The notes beneath the pieces were generated by a model. That model had not been told where the DNA came from and did no database searches. It was given only the letters and a program-made list of their open reading frames with translations. The position numbers and the translations under genes are program-made. 64,000 bases of DNA from the NCBI GenBank assembly GCA_009691855.1, contig SIAI01000020.1, positions 1 to 64,000 of the forward strand, read 5' to 3'. Origin of the DNA: Planctomycetota bacterium. Lineage in GTDB: Bacteria; Planctomycetota; UBA1135; GCA-002686595. This document shows positions 46,211 to 56,970 of this stretch, one piece after another; position 1 is the first letter of the stretch, and every line of letters begins with the position of its first letter.

Positions 46211-49200
46211 TCAGCGCGTCGAATACGCCAGCCCGAGCGCGGAGAGCTCCGCGCTGCGCAGCGACTCGATGTTGCCGAGGAAGGTGATCCGCAGCTGCAC
46301 ATACCGCGCTCCATCCAGCCCTTCGATGTCGGCCGACCAGGTGTCGATCCCGTCCTGGAACAGGACTGCGCCGGGGAAGTGGACGGAGCCGAGCCATTCG
46401 TGCTTGTCGACGCGCTGTCCGAGCGGAGTGGTCTCGGGCAGGATCGCGAAGATGTCGCCGTAGGCGTTCAGATGGCGGGCGTCGAACGGGAAGGAGGCTT
46501 CGTCGACGGCATGCCCGAGTGCGCCGTCCAGGTCGGCCAGCTCGAAGCCGTGCGCGGCGCGATACTCGAGCACCACGCGCGTTCCGGGAGGCTGCTCGTT
46601 CGCGCGCGGACTGACGACCGGTGCGCTGAAGTCGGGCGCGGCGAGCTGCGTGTCGATCCATACCGTGTGCACGCGGCTCAGGCGCGTGACCACGTCGAGC
46701 TGGCCGACGTAGAAGGTGTTGTCGCTGCGCGCCGTCGGCTTGCCCGGCGGGTTCGAGCGCGGGTTGAAGCCACCGTGGGCGACGCTCTCGAGCTCCGGAT
46801 CGCGCTGGACGGCGAGGCCGGAGGTGTTCGTGCCACCGCTCGAGTAGCTGCGGAACGCGGGCAACGCCGAGCTGTTCACGGCGAAGGAGACGTCGCAGCC
46901 ATTGATTCCGATGGCGCTGCTGGACGGGAAGCAACGAAACTCCATCAACAGCGGCAGCCCATAGGAAGGCACCTGGCCGGCTCGGGCCACGTAGCCGGCG
47001 TGCTCCTCGAGCTCCAGCGGCGCGCCCGCCTCGATGTCCAGCGGGATGCCGACACCGTTGGGCGCGCCCCTGGAGAGCACCGCCGTGTCGCGCCAGGTGT
47101 AGGTGAGCGGCACGCCCGTCCCGCGGTTGAGCGGGAACGGCAGGAGCACGGTGCCGGTGCTGGTGGTGAACAGATCGGTCCCGCGGATGTGGTAGCCGAG
47201 CTCGCGCGGGTACACCACCTTCTGCGGCGACTGCGGATCGGCCAGCACGTTCGAGAGGAAGTCGCGCTCCTGGTTGTTGAGCCCGGAACGCTCGTGCGCG
47301 GGCACCGCCTGCATGCTGACCGATTCGTCCGGCTGGAAGCGTGAGTGCGCCAGGCGGATCTCGAAGCCCTCGAAAAAATCGTTGACCACGCGTCCGCCGA
47401 AGGGCGCCCACGAGAGGCCGACGACGTCCAGGTCGTATTTGCTCTCGTCGAGCACCTGCCAGCCGAGGTCGCAGTAGCGCCACAGCGTCTGCAGCTTGCT
47501 GCCCAGCGGGCTGAAGGGCGTCTGGATGGCGAGCGGCCCGACGGTCATGAGCGCGGGCACAGGGTTGCTGCGGTCGGCCGGGTACGAGGAGAAGGCCACG
47601 GGGCGCGGACGGAGGCACTCGCCCGCGAGGTCCAGCAGGAACTCGCCGCGGAAGTCGGGCGCGCCCAGCGGTTCGAGCTCGTCCACGCCGGTGAAGCGCA
47701 GCGTCGTGCCGAAGCTGCGCTGCTCGGCCTGCTCAGCGGCCAGCGTGAAGGACACGCTCGGCAGGCTGCTGGCAAGCGGGTTGCCCGCCAGATCCGTCGG
47801 GTGACCGAGGCGGACGTGGTAGACCTCGGTGCTGAGCGCGGTGTGGGGCAGCGGCAGCGTCGGGCGCAAGGCGAACTCGCGACCGTCGAGCGAGCCCGCG
47901 ATGTCACCCACGATCCGACTCCGGGGCGTGAGCGCGGCATTCGAGTCGCCGCGCACCAGCACGAGCTCGTCGAAGGGCGAGAGCGAGGCAGGATCCATGG
48001 GCTCGCTGAAGCGCACGCGCACTTCGGCTGTGGTCGAGACTCCGCTGGCCGGGAGCTCCGCGGGCGGCGGCGAAAAGCGCAGCCAGCACGCCGCCGGCAC
48101 CGGGTCCGCCGCGCGGTAGGTCGAGAGGTAGCTCGCGTTGCCGATCAGGCTGGAGGCCGAGCCGAGTGGCGCGCGCGCGAGGCTGTGCGCACGGAGGGCG
48201 CTCACCCGCCCGCCCTCATCCGCTGCCGGCCGGCCTTCCAGCACCTCGAGCAGCTCCGTCCCGCTGTCGAGCACGTCGCCCGCCGCTGGAGCCGCGCGAC
48301 AGACGCTCGTGAAGCGCACATCGACGAGGAAGTCGAAGCCGTCCCGGCCCGCGGGATCCGGCCGCGCCGCTTCGATGAGCGCGGCCCACGCGCCCACGAT
48401 CGTGGGCGCGTTCAGGTCGAGCAGGAAGCCGTGGTTCGAATCCTCGCTGTTGCCCGAGCGCAGCCCGCGCACGAGCTCGTGCGTCGGGCTGTCCGCCGCG
48501 ACGGGACCGTTCCCTGTTTCGGCCAGCGCCGCCCCCGAGTTGCCGCGCAGCAGCGCGAACTGTCCCGAACCGAAAGCGGTGCGCGTGGGCAGGCGCAGCG
48601 CGGCGCTGGCGACCGAGTTCGCCGCCGAACTCGGCGGCAGGCCGGCGGCGTTGATCGGCTGCGGCACGGGGAGCTCCGCACTCTCGGCCGCGGACACGGT
48701 CAGGTCCACCAGCACGCGCGTCGAATGGAACTCGCCGCCGAGCAGCGTCCCGTGGTTCGGATCGAAGAGCTCCCGCGCCGCGAAGGGCAGCTCGGGCGGC
48801 TCGCCGCTGAGCACGCGCACGGTCTCCGGCAGCGCGCGCACGGCCTGCGGGCCGTCGTCGAGCGCGTCGTCGAAGCGCAGCACCAGCGTCGCGTTGCGGG
48901 CCACGAAGGAGAGCAGCGGATCGGGGCCCTTGTCGCCGCGCGGCCGTACCGGCGCGAGGTTGCTCGTGGCGAAGCGCAGCAGGCTCTCGAAGTTGCCTCG
49001 GCCCGTGTCGGACGCGCCGCGCGCGCGCAGGACGACGAGCCGCGTCTGTTGTGTGTTCGGATTCGTCTCCAAGCGATAGCGCTCGGGCTCGGACTGCACA
49101 CTCTCTGCGATCACGAGATCGCGGAAGGCCGGCTCGCGCTCGACCGCGCCCGCGGCATCCAGCGCATACACGTCCACGAGCCGCCCCCAGTTCATCTCGA

Positions 49201-49384
49201 TCAAGTGCAAGCCGGTCGCGTGCCCGCCCTGGCTGGGGTCGACGAAGAACGTCCCGCCGCCGGGTCTGGCGACCTCGCTGCCAGGAGCCCAACCCGTCTG
49301 GACGCCTCCCGGCGACGCCCCGCACGCGATGAGGCCGAACGCGCCCGCGGCGGACAGGGCCCCGCGACGGACAGCCTGGCTCAT
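46211..49384 (-). CDS. Very large lipoprotein with Big_5/SbsA Ig-like segment
   Basis: The ATG at 49384 gives a lipobox LIAC within the first 25 residues and a 1057-residue protein; an ATG 51 bp upstream is less likely. Beta-strand patterns dominate. One region, VRVRFSEPMDPASLSPFD through YHVRLGHPTDLAGNPLA, is a Big_5/SbsA Ig-like domain (F.. M...S, then D.aGN). The C-terminal part has DARYVQLRITFLGN-type strands (here GARYVQLRITFLGN). It is probably surface exposed. The function is unknown; planctomycete genomes carry many such Ig-rich lipoproteins. Confidence 0.75.
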   Translation of the reverse strand: MSQAVRRGALSAAGAFGLIACGASPGGVQTGWAPGSEVARPGGGTFFVDPSQGGHATGLHLIEMNWGRLVDVYALDAAGAVEREPAFRDLVIAESVQSEPERYRLETNPNTQQTRLVVLRARGASDTGRGNFESLLRFATSNLAPVRPRGDKGPDPLLSFVARNATLVLRFDDALDDGPQAVRALPETVRVLSGEPPELPFAARELFDPNHGTLLGGEFHSTRVLVDLTVSAAESAELPVPQPINAAGLPPSSAANSVASAALRLPTRTAFGSGQFALLRGNSGAALAETGNGPVAADSPTHELVRGLRSGNSEDSNHGFLLDLNAPTIVGAWAALIEAARPDPAGRDGFDFLVDVRFTSVCRAAPAAGDVLDSGTELLEVLEGRPAADEGGRVSALRAHSLARAPLGSASSLIGNASYLSTYRAADPVPAACWLRFSPPPAELPASGVSTTAEVRVRFSEPMDPASLSPFDELVLVRGDSNAALTPRSRIVGDIAGSLDGREFALRPTLPLPHTALSTEVYHVRLGHPTDLAGNPLASSLPSVSFTLAAEQAEQRSFGTTLRFTGVDELEPLGAPDFRGEFLLDLAGECLRPRPVAFSSYPADRSNPVPALMTVGPLAIQTPFSPLGSKLQTLWRYCDLGWQVLDESKYDLDVVGLSWAPFGGRVVNDFFEGFEIRLAHSRFQPDESVSMQAVPAHERSGLNNQERDFLSNVLADPQSPQKVVYPRELGYHIRGTDLFTTSTGTVLLPFPLNRGTGVPLTYTWRDTAVLSRGAPNGVGIPLDIEAGAPLELEEHAGYVARAGQVPSYGLPLLMEFRCFPSSSAIGINGCDVSFAVNSSALPAFRSYSSGGTNTSGLAVQRDPELESVAHGGFNPRSNPPGKPTARSDNTFYVGQLDVVTRLSRVHTVWIDTQLAAPDFSAPVVSPRANEQPPGTRVVLEYRAAHGFELADLDGALGHAVDEASFPFDARHLNAYGDIFAILPETTPLGQRVDKHEWLGSVHFPGAVLFQDGIDTWSADIEGLDGARYVQLRITFLGNIESLRSAELSALGLAYSTR

Positions 49385-49602
49385 GAAAACGCACCCAGAC
49401 GCCGCAACCTCGAAACCGAAGGGGTAGACAGACAAGCGGTCCTCCGTCGGTGGCGAGGGGACTAGCCCCGCGCCCGTCGCGGGTCACACGGTCACGCGCA
49501 CTCGCTGGGGCCCGCGGACGCTGCGCCTGGCCTGCGTCGACGCGGCCGCGGTTCTCGGGCATCATCTGCGCCTCTCGCCTCGGCCCCGTGCCCCACCAAG
49601 CC

Positions 49603-52413
49603 ATGAAGATCGCCCGCAGCTCCTCGTTCGCCGCCTTGTCCTTGCTGCTCGCCGCCTGCGCCAGCCCCAGCGAAGGCGCGGCCGCGCTCGCCGCGCCGGA
49701 GCGCGGCGCCGCGAGCGCCACCCAGGGCTCGCTCGCGGCCCAGATCGACATCCCCTACGAGAGGTTCGTGCTGCCCAACGGGCTCACGCTGCTCGTGCAC
49801 GAGGACCACAAGGCGCCGATCGTGGCCGTCAACGTCTGGTACCACGTGGGCAGCAAGAACGAGAAGCCCGGCAAGACCGGCTTCGCGCACCTGTTCGAGC
49901 ACCTGATGTTCCAGGGCACGGAGAACCTCACGGGCGAGTTCTTCGAGCCGCTGGAGAAGGTCGGCGCGACCGGCATGAACGGCACGACCAACAACGACCG
50001 CACGAACTACTTCGAGACCGTGCCCAAGAACGCGCTCGATCTGGCGCTGTTCCTGGAGTCCGATCGCATGGGGCACCTGCTGGGCGCGATCGACCAGGCC
50101 AAGCTCGACGAGCAGCGCGGCGTGGTGCAGAACGAGAAGCGCCAGGGCGACAACCAGCCCTACGGCATGAGCGAGTACGCCATCGCCGCGGGCACGGTGC
50201 CGGCCGGCCACCCCTACTCGTGGAGCGTGATCGGCTCGCTCGAGGACCTCAACGCGGCCAGCCTCGACGACGTGAAGGAGTGGTTCAAGAGCGCCTACGG
50301 CGCGGCCAACGCCGTGCTGGTGGTGTGCGGCGACGTCGAGGCGCAGGCGGTCAAGGCCAAGGTCGAGCTGTACTTCGCCGACATCCCCTCGGGGCCGCCG
50401 ATCGAGCGCCCGAAGGCCTGGGTCGCGCCGCTCAGCGGCACGCGCCGGCACGTGCTGCAGGACCGCGTCAACCAGCCGCGCCTCAGCTACGTGTGGAATG
50501 TGGCGCCCTGGGGCGATCCGTCGCTCGAGCGCCTGAGCCTGTTCGCCGACGTCTTCGCGAACGGCAAGACCTCGCGCCTGTACCAGCGCTTGGTGGCAGG
50601 CGAGCAGGTTGCCACGGATTGCCGCGCGGGCGTCGGACGGCGTGAGCTCGGCAGCCAGTTCACGCTGACCATCAGCGCCAAGCCCGGCGCCGACCTGGCG
50701 CACATCGAGGCCGTGATCGACGAGGAGCTGGCCAAGCTGTGCGCCGAGGGCCCCAACGCCGAAGAGCTCGAGCGCGTGCGCACGCAGCAGCTGGCGCAGT
50801 TCGTGCGCGGCCTGGAGCGCATCGGCGGCTTCGCCGGGAAATCCGACCAGCTGGCCGAGGGCGAGGTCTACGGCGGCGACCCGGCCTTCTACAAGCAGCG
50901 CCTGAAGACCATCGAGGGCGCGACGAGCGCCGAGCTCGCCGCCGCGGGCCAGAGCGCGCTGCTCGCCAGCGGACGCTTCCTGCTGACGGTCCTGCCCTTC
51001 CCCGCCTACCAGACGGCGAAGCAGGGCGCGGACCGCAGCAAGCTGCCCGACACCGGCACCTTCCCCGAGGCGGCCTTCCCCGCCTTCCAGAAGCAGAAGC
51101 TCTCCAACGGCCTGGAGGTCGTGTGCGTCGAGCGCCACGCCGTGCCGACCGTCGAGTTCTCGCTGCTGGTGGATAGCGGCAGCGCGGCCGATCCCGCGGG
51201 CCTCTCGGGCCTGGCCGGGATGACGCTCAACATGATGGACGAGGGCACGCGCTCGAAGAGCGCGCTCGAGATCAGCGCGCTGCAAGGGCGTCTCGGGGCG
51301 CGCCTCGGCCTCGGCGCGGACGACGACTGGGCCACGCTGTCGCTCTCGGCCCTGCGCACGAACCTGGCGCCGAGCCTGGAGCTGTTCGCCGACGTGCTGC
51401 TGAACCCGTCCTTCCCCAAGGCCGACTTCGAGCGCCTGCGCAAGGAAGCGCTGGTGCGCCTGCAGTCGAGCAAGCTCGAGCCGGCCTCGATGGCCGGGCG
51501 GGTGCTGCCGCCGCTGCTCTACGGCCCGCAGCACGCCTATGGCGCGTTGGGCGGCGGCGCGGGCACCGAAGCGTCGCTGGCGGCGCTCACGCCGGAAGCG
51601 CTGGCCGAATACCACACCCGCTGGTTCAAGCCGAACAACGCGCACCTGCTGGTGGTCGGCGACACGACGCTGGCCGAGATCGTGCCCATGCTCGAGCAGC
51701 GCCTGGCGAGCTGGAAGGCGGGCGCGGTGCCGGCGAAGACGCTCGGGCCCGCGCTCGCGATCGAGAAGCCGATCGTCTACCTGCTCGACCGCCCCGGCGC
51801 GGCGCAGTCGGTGATCCGCGTGGCCATCGCGACCACGCCGACCGGCGACGCGCTGGACCTGGCCATGGACGCCATGAACCAGTTCCTGGGCGGCTCGTTC
51901 ACCTCGCGCATCAACATGAACCTGCGCGAGGACAAGGGCTGGTCCTACGGCTCGCGCTCGGGTCTGCGCGACGCCAAGGGTCCGCGCGCCTTCGTGGTCA
52001 ACGCGCCGGTGCAGACCGACAAGACCAAGGAGTCGCTGCTGGAGGTGCAACGCGAGCTGAGCGAGATCCTCGGCGCGCGTCCCGGCACGCAGGCAGAGCT
52101 CGCGCAGGTGCAGTCGCAGATGACGCTGTCCCTGCCTGGCAGCTGGGAGACGAACGGCGCGGTGCTGGGCAGCCTGGGCCAACTCGTGCGCTACGGCCTC
52201 GCCGACGACTACTGGCACACCTACGCCGGCGCGGTGCGCAGGCTCACGCCCGCCGACGTGAACGCGGCCGCACAGCGGGTCGTCGCGCCGCAACACGCGG
52301 TGTGGATCGTGGTCGGCGACCGCGCCAAGATCGAGGCCGGCGTGCGCGAGGCCGGCATCGGCGAGGTGATCGTGATCGACGCCGACGGCAAGCGCGTCGA
52401 GCCGAAGCCGTGA
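49603..52413 (+). CDS. M16-family zinc peptidase (two-domain, pitrilysin-like) lipoprotein
   Basis: The ATG at 49603 yields lipobox LAAC and a 936-residue protein. The first half is catalytic: GFAHLFEHLMFQG holds H96, E99 and H100 (HxxEH), with E178 in VVQNEKRQG completing the zinc site. The second half (about 500-936) has the same fold but lacks the zinc motif, as in the non-catalytic half of M16 enzymes (SLLVDSGSAADPAG, GGSFTSRINMNLREDKGWSYG). It is expected to degrade short peptides in the envelope. The next gene is convergent, with a strong hairpin between. Confidence 0.93.
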   Translation: MKIARSSSFAALSLLLAACASPSEGAAALAAPERGAASATQGSLAAQIDIPYERFVLPNGLTLLVHEDHKAPIVAVNVWYHVGSKNEKPGKTGFAHLFEHLMFQGTENLTGEFFEPLEKVGATGMNGTTNNDRTNYFETVPKNALDLALFLESDRMGHLLGAIDQAKLDEQRGVVQNEKRQGDNQPYGMSEYAIAAGTVPAGHPYSWSVIGSLEDLNAASLDDVKEWFKSAYGAANAVLVVCGDVEAQAVKAKVELYFADIPSGPPIERPKAWVAPLSGTRRHVLQDRVNQPRLSYVWNVAPWGDPSLERLSLFADVFANGKTSRLYQRLVAGEQVATDCRAGVGRRELGSQFTLTISAKPGADLAHIEAVIDEELAKLCAEGPNAEELERVRTQQLAQFVRGLERIGGFAGKSDQLAEGEVYGGDPAFYKQRLKTIEGATSAELAAAGQSALLASGRFLLTVLPFPAYQTAKQGADRSKLPDTGTFPEAAFPAFQKQKLSNGLEVVCVERHAVPTVEFSLLVDSGSAADPAGLSGLAGMTLNMMDEGTRSKSALEISALQGRLGARLGLGADDDWATLSLSALRTNLAPSLELFADVLLNPSFPKADFERLRKEALVRLQSSKLEPASMAGRVLPPLLYGPQHAYGALGGGAGTEASLAALTPEALAEYHTRWFKPNNAHLLVVGDTTLAEIVPMLEQRLASWKAGAVPAKTLGPALAIEKPIVYLLDRPGAAQSVIRVAIATTPTGDALDLAMDAMNQFLGGSFTSRINMNLREDKGWSYGSRSGLRDAKGPRAFVVNAPVQTDKTKESLLEVQRELSEILGARPGTQAELAQVQSQMTLSLPGSWETNGAVLGSLGQLVRYGLADDYWHTYAGAVRRLTPADVNAAAQRVVAPQHAVWIVVGDRAKIEAGVREAGIGEVIVIDADGKRVEPKP

Positions 52414-52417
52414 GCGC

Positions 52418-52459
52418 GCACGAACAGGGCCGCGTCGCAGGGCGCGGCCCTGTTCGTGC
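52418..52459. terminator. Perfect 17-bp stem-loop between convergent genes
   Basis: Arms GCACGAACAGGGCCGCG and CGCGGCCCTGTTCGTGC pair perfectly around the 8-base loop TCGCAGGG. It starts five bases after the M16 gene stop and ends 20 bases before the end of the facing gene. Lacking T-tracts, it may still work as a bidirectional terminator or mRNA 3' end. Confidence 0.75.
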
Positions 52460-52479
52460 CCCGGCCTGCTGGCTCCAGC

Positions 52480-53001
52480 CTACTGGCTCCAGCTCGCGCC
52501 CAGGCTGAGGCCGAAACCCCAGTAGGGATCGCCGACCGGGCGCAGCACGGCCGCCTGGAAGGTCGAGCTCCAGCTCCAGCGCCCGCCCTGGAAGCGCAGG
52601 CGCAACGTCAGCGCGGAGAGGTCGAAGCGCTCGAGCCCGCTCGCGCCAGGCACCGAGAACACGAGTTCGAACGTCTGCGTGCCGCCGGCATCGACCGCGG
52701 TCGGCAGCTCGACGCGCGCCGGCCCGAAGGCCTCCAGCGCGGCGTCCAGCAGCACGAACTCCGCCGGCACGAGCGTGAACGGCAGGAAGCCCGGGTTCTC
52801 GACGCGCACGCGGAAGCGCAGCTCGTGCCCGTCCTCGACGCTGCGGATCCCGCGCCAGGCGACGACCAAGCGCGCCTCGACCTCGCCCGTGTCCGCGCGC
52901 AGGTCCACGTCCTGCACCGCCGGCGCGAAGCGCAGGCTGGAGTACGAAGAAGCGCAGGAACCGAGGCTCAGCACGAGGAGCAGCACCGCCAGGGCTCTCA
53001 T
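52480..53001 (-). CDS. LEA14-like (water-stress/hypersensitive-response domain) lipoprotein
   Basis: The ATG at 53001 gives lipobox LGSC; an alternative at 53019 adds six residues. The 173-residue protein is a single beta-sandwich. VRVENPGFLPFTLVPAEFVLLD is the motif of LEA14-type domains (V.NPN..p). It is probably a small periplasmic or outer-membrane lipoprotein of unknown binding partner. A 168-bp palindromic element begins 34 bp upstream of its start and may replace part of the native promoter. Confidence 0.75.
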   Translation of the reverse strand: MRALAVLLLVLSLGSCASSYSSLRFAPAVQDVDLRADTGEVEARLVVAWRGIRSVEDGHELRFRVRVENPGFLPFTLVPAEFVLLDAALEAFGPARVELPTAVDAGGTQTFELVFSVPGASGLERFDLSALTLRLRFQGGRWSWSSTFQAAVLRPVGDPYWGFGLSLGASWSQ

Positions 53002-53034
53002 TTGCGTCGGCCGGATCATGGCTGGTGCACGAAC

Positions 53035-53518
53035 CTAGTGTCCCGTCCCGCGAGTATCGACAACGAGGTGCCGTGATGGATCAAGGCTGGCAAGGCGCGC
53101 CGACGACGCGTATTCGCTGCAAGGGGCTATCCCCTTCGCTCAAGTGACCACCATGGGTAGTGTCGCGGCATGGCCGACGCGGAGTACCCGGGCACCCTGG
53201 CACAGTTCGACCGCTGGTTCGCGTCGGAGGACGACTGTCGGAGGTACCTCGCGCGGCTGCAGTGGCCTGCAGGCTTCCGCCAACGTCGCGCCAGCGGGGC
53301 ATGCGGTTCTACCGCCTCGTTCAGCAGGCCCTGGCCGTGGACCCAGCCCCATACGGCCGGCTCGTCGGTGGCTCCAAGAACCCGCCAACACAAGCTGTTG
53401 GGCCTACTTGAGCGAAGGGGATAGCCCCTTCGCTGCAATACTCGGAGGAGGCGCAAACGCCGCCAGCGGCGATCCAGCGCGGCAGATCGTTATCGATACT
53501 GGCGGGACGGGACACTAG
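53035..53518. mobile_element. 168-bp palindromic MITE-like element, copy A, disrupted by an IS1595-type insertion
   Basis: The ends are 32-bp inverted repeats beginning CTAGTGTCCCGTCCCG, matching at 30 of 32 positions. Leaving out the nested insertion and its duplicated target, the element is 168 bp, equal to copy B at 53911-54078. The core (TGATGGATC, CTGGCAAGGCGCGCCGACGA) is shared with copy B, while the arms differ. It has no ORF. The whole sequence folds as a long hairpin. Confidence 0.85.
53123..53428 (+). mobile_element. Internally deleted IS1595-family insertion within copy A
   Basis: Ends GGGGCTATCCCCTTCGCTCA... and its exact complement form a 23-bp terminal inverted repeat. The flanks are the direct duplication TTCGCTGCAA; shifting the boundary by one base gives an 8-bp duplication TCGCTGCA, the length known for IS1595. 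Inside, the frame at 53170 reads MADAEYPGTLAQFDRWFASE and RRYLARLQWPAGF, the N-terminus of an IS1595-type transposase, and another frame ends with QQALAVDPAPYGRLVGG like the C-terminus. The catalytic core is missing, so it cannot move by itself. Confidence 0.85.
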
Positions 53519-53542
53519 CGGAACCCGTGCGCCACTGCGCGC

Positions 53543-53728
53543 CTACGTCCGCGGCCGGAATGCCGCGCAGCGCGCCACCGGCTGCGGCGGGTACTTCTGC
53601 GGCAGCGTCGTGCACTGCAGGAACCAGGTAGCGCGTCCCCGCACGTAGCGCAGGGCCGCGCAGGCATGACACAGGCTGCGCGGAAAGGGCCGGGCCTGCG
53701 GCTCGGGCGACACCCGCTCCTCAGCCAC
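53543..53728 (-). CDS. Small CxxC-containing conserved-looking protein
   Basis: The GTG at 53728 overlaps the stop region of the upstream membrane protein gene and gives 61 residues. The core CHACAALRYVRGRATWFL followed by CTTLPQKYPPQPVARC has a CxxC pair and two further cysteines, suggesting a small zinc- or iron-binding module. No function can be assigned. It is in a two-gene unit with 53721-53906. Confidence 0.65.
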   Translation of the reverse strand: MAEERVSPEPQARPFPRSLCHACAALRYVRGRATWFLQCTTLPQKYPPQPVARCAAFRPRT

Positions 53729-53906
53729 GCGCCGCCTTCTTGCGGCGGCCCAGCACGACGAGCACCACCCCCACCACGAGCAGCGCGCCCTGCACGAGCT
53801 GGCGCTGCTCGCCGAGGTACTCGAACCACTTCAAGTCATAGCCGAAGCGCGGCAGCAGGAAGCCCAGGGCCCCAAACACGATCATCCAGATCCCGATCGT
53901 CTTCAT
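53721..53906 (-). CDS. Small two-helix membrane protein
   Basis: The ATG at 53906 begins MKTIGIWMIVFGALGFLLP; a second helix is LVQGALLVVGVVLVVLG, and it ends RRKKAARG, 61 residues in all. It matches the general form of small inner-membrane proteins with a positive-inside tail. Palindromic copy B starts five bases upstream of the ATG and probably displaced the original promoter or supplies one. Confidence 0.7.
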   Translation of the reverse strand: MKTIGIWMIVFGALGFLLPRFGYDLKWFEYLGEQRQLVQGALLVVGVVLVVLGRRKKAARG

Positions 53907-53910
53907 GCTG

Positions 53911-54078
53911 CTAGTGTTCCTTCCCCGAAGTAGCGCCAACAAGGCGACATGATGGATCGTCGCTGGCAAGGCGCGCCGACGACGCGTATTCGCTGCAATA
54001 CTAGGGAGGAGGCGCAACGCCGCCAGCGGCGATTCAGTGCGGCGGATTGTTGGCGCTACTTCGGGGAAGGAACACTAG
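53911..54078. mobile_element. 168-bp palindromic MITE-like element, copy B
   Basis: A perfect 32-bp terminal inverted repeat (CTAGTGTTCCTTCCCCGAAG...) encloses the same core as copy A: TGATGGATC, CTGGCAAGGCGCGCCGACGA and ACGCCGCCAGCGGCGAT. The core is itself partly self-complementary, so the element is one extended hairpin. Its last bases CTAG overlap the stop codon of the DUF1501 gene. It has no ORF of its own. Confidence 0.92.
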
Positions 54079-55325
54079 GCCGTCACGCCGTAGGTCGTGA
54101 ACGTGTGCAGCGGAAAGATCGGGGATGGATCGGCGATGCCGAGGCGCTCGCGCAGGATCTCGCCCAGGATGTCGCGGTAGTCGATCGTGATCGCCAAGTC
54201 GCCGCTGTCGAGGAAGCCCGGCCCGAGGCTCGGCCAGTCGGCGAACACCTGGCCGCCGTTGACGTGTCCGCCCATCACGAACATGGCGTTGCCGTGCCCG
54301 TGGTCGGTTCCGGCGCTGCCGTTCTCCCTGGCGTGGCGCCCGAACTCGGACAGAACCACCAGCACGTAGTCGTCGAGGTGGCCGAGCAGGTCGAGGTAGA
54401 AGGCCTCGATGGCGTTCGTGAGCTCGCTCAGCAAGCCGGCCATGTGCCCATCCACGGGCCCGAGCTGCGCGTGCAGGTCCCAGCCGGGCACGTCGATCGT
54501 GACCACCTCGACGCCGATCGCGCCCTTGATCAGCGCGGCGATGTTCTTCATGCGCTGGCCGAGCTGCGTGTCGGGGTAGCTCGCGCCGTTCTCTGGCGTG
54601 TAGCCGGTGAAGTCGATGCCGCCGAGGCCGAAGGCGTCCAGGGTCTCGAGCGCTGCGGTACCGACCGGTGCTCCGCGGCGCGCGTAAGCCGCGACGATCG
54701 CGGCCTGACGCTCGCTCGCCGTGACCACGCGGCCGGGGAAGAGAAAATCGGCGAAGTCGGGGATCGGCACCGCCTTCGGCGCGCCCCGCAGGCTGTACGG
54801 CAGCAGGTTGCTGGCGCCGACGCCGCGCAGCGGGCCCGTGGCGAGCCCCGCGGTGAGCGCCAGGTAGCGCGAGATCCAGCCCGTGGTGAGCACCCCGGCG
54901 GGCACGTTCGGGTCGGCGATCTCCATGCGCGCCTCCGCCTCGAAGTGCGAGCGCGAGGGATCGATCGAGCCCGTCGCGTGCACGATGGCGAGGTGCCCGT
55001 TCCCGTACGGCGTCAGGAGCGGCGCGGCCGTGGGCGCAAGCCCGAAGAAGCCGTCGAGATCGCGCGCGCCGGTCGGCGGCCCCGGCGGCTGGACCGCGAT
55101 CGTCGGGCGCAGGTTGTAGAGGTTGGTGTCAGCGTAGGGCACAACCGTGGTCAACCCGTCCATCGCGCCGCGCAGGAACACCTGCACCAGCACCGGCCGC
55201 GCGCTCGCGCTCCGGTTCGCAGCGCTGGCCTGGCCCGAGAGCAGCGAGGCCGCCGCCAGCGAGGCCGAGCCGCCCAGCGCGCCGCGCCGCGAAACTTGGA
55301 GATCCATCTGGGTGCTCTTCTTCAT
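54075..55325 (-). CDS. DUF1501 secreted protein (Tat-type signal)
   Basis: The ATG at 55325 begins MKKSTQMDLQVSRRGALGGSA, a twin-arginine signal. The 416-residue protein has VQVFLRGAMDGLTTVVPY, SEFGRHARENGSAGTDHGHGNAMFVMGG and the closing ILGEILRERLGI, all features of the DUF1501 family (sulfatase-like fold, unknown activity). It follows the DUF1800 gene by 13 bp, the usual planctomycete pair. The stop codon TAG lies within the inverted repeat of copy B, so the C-terminus may have been altered by the insertion. Confidence 0.92.
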   Translation of the reverse strand: MKKSTQMDLQVSRRGALGGSASLAAASLLSGQASAANRSASARPVLVQVFLRGAMDGLTTVVPYADTNLYNLRPTIAVQPPGPPTGARDLDGFFGLAPTAAPLLTPYGNGHLAIVHATGSIDPSRSHFEAEARMEIADPNVPAGVLTTGWISRYLALTAGLATGPLRGVGASNLLPYSLRGAPKAVPIPDFADFLFPGRVVTASERQAAIVAAYARRGAPVGTAALETLDAFGLGGIDFTGYTPENGASYPDTQLGQRMKNIAALIKGAIGVEVVTIDVPGWDLHAQLGPVDGHMAGLLSELTNAIEAFYLDLLGHLDDYVLVVLSEFGRHARENGSAGTDHGHGNAMFVMGGHVNGGQVFADWPSLGPGFLDSGDLAITIDYRDILGEILRERLGIADPSPIFPLHTFTTYGVTA

Positions 55326-55338
55326 GGCGTCTTTCCTC

Positions 55339-56970
<1,632 letters not shown>

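Noticed and set aside
53170-53424. An intact small transposase gene
   Set aside because: The frame has only about the first 40 residues of an IS1595-type transposase; the rest is out of frame and the catalytic DDE core is absent.
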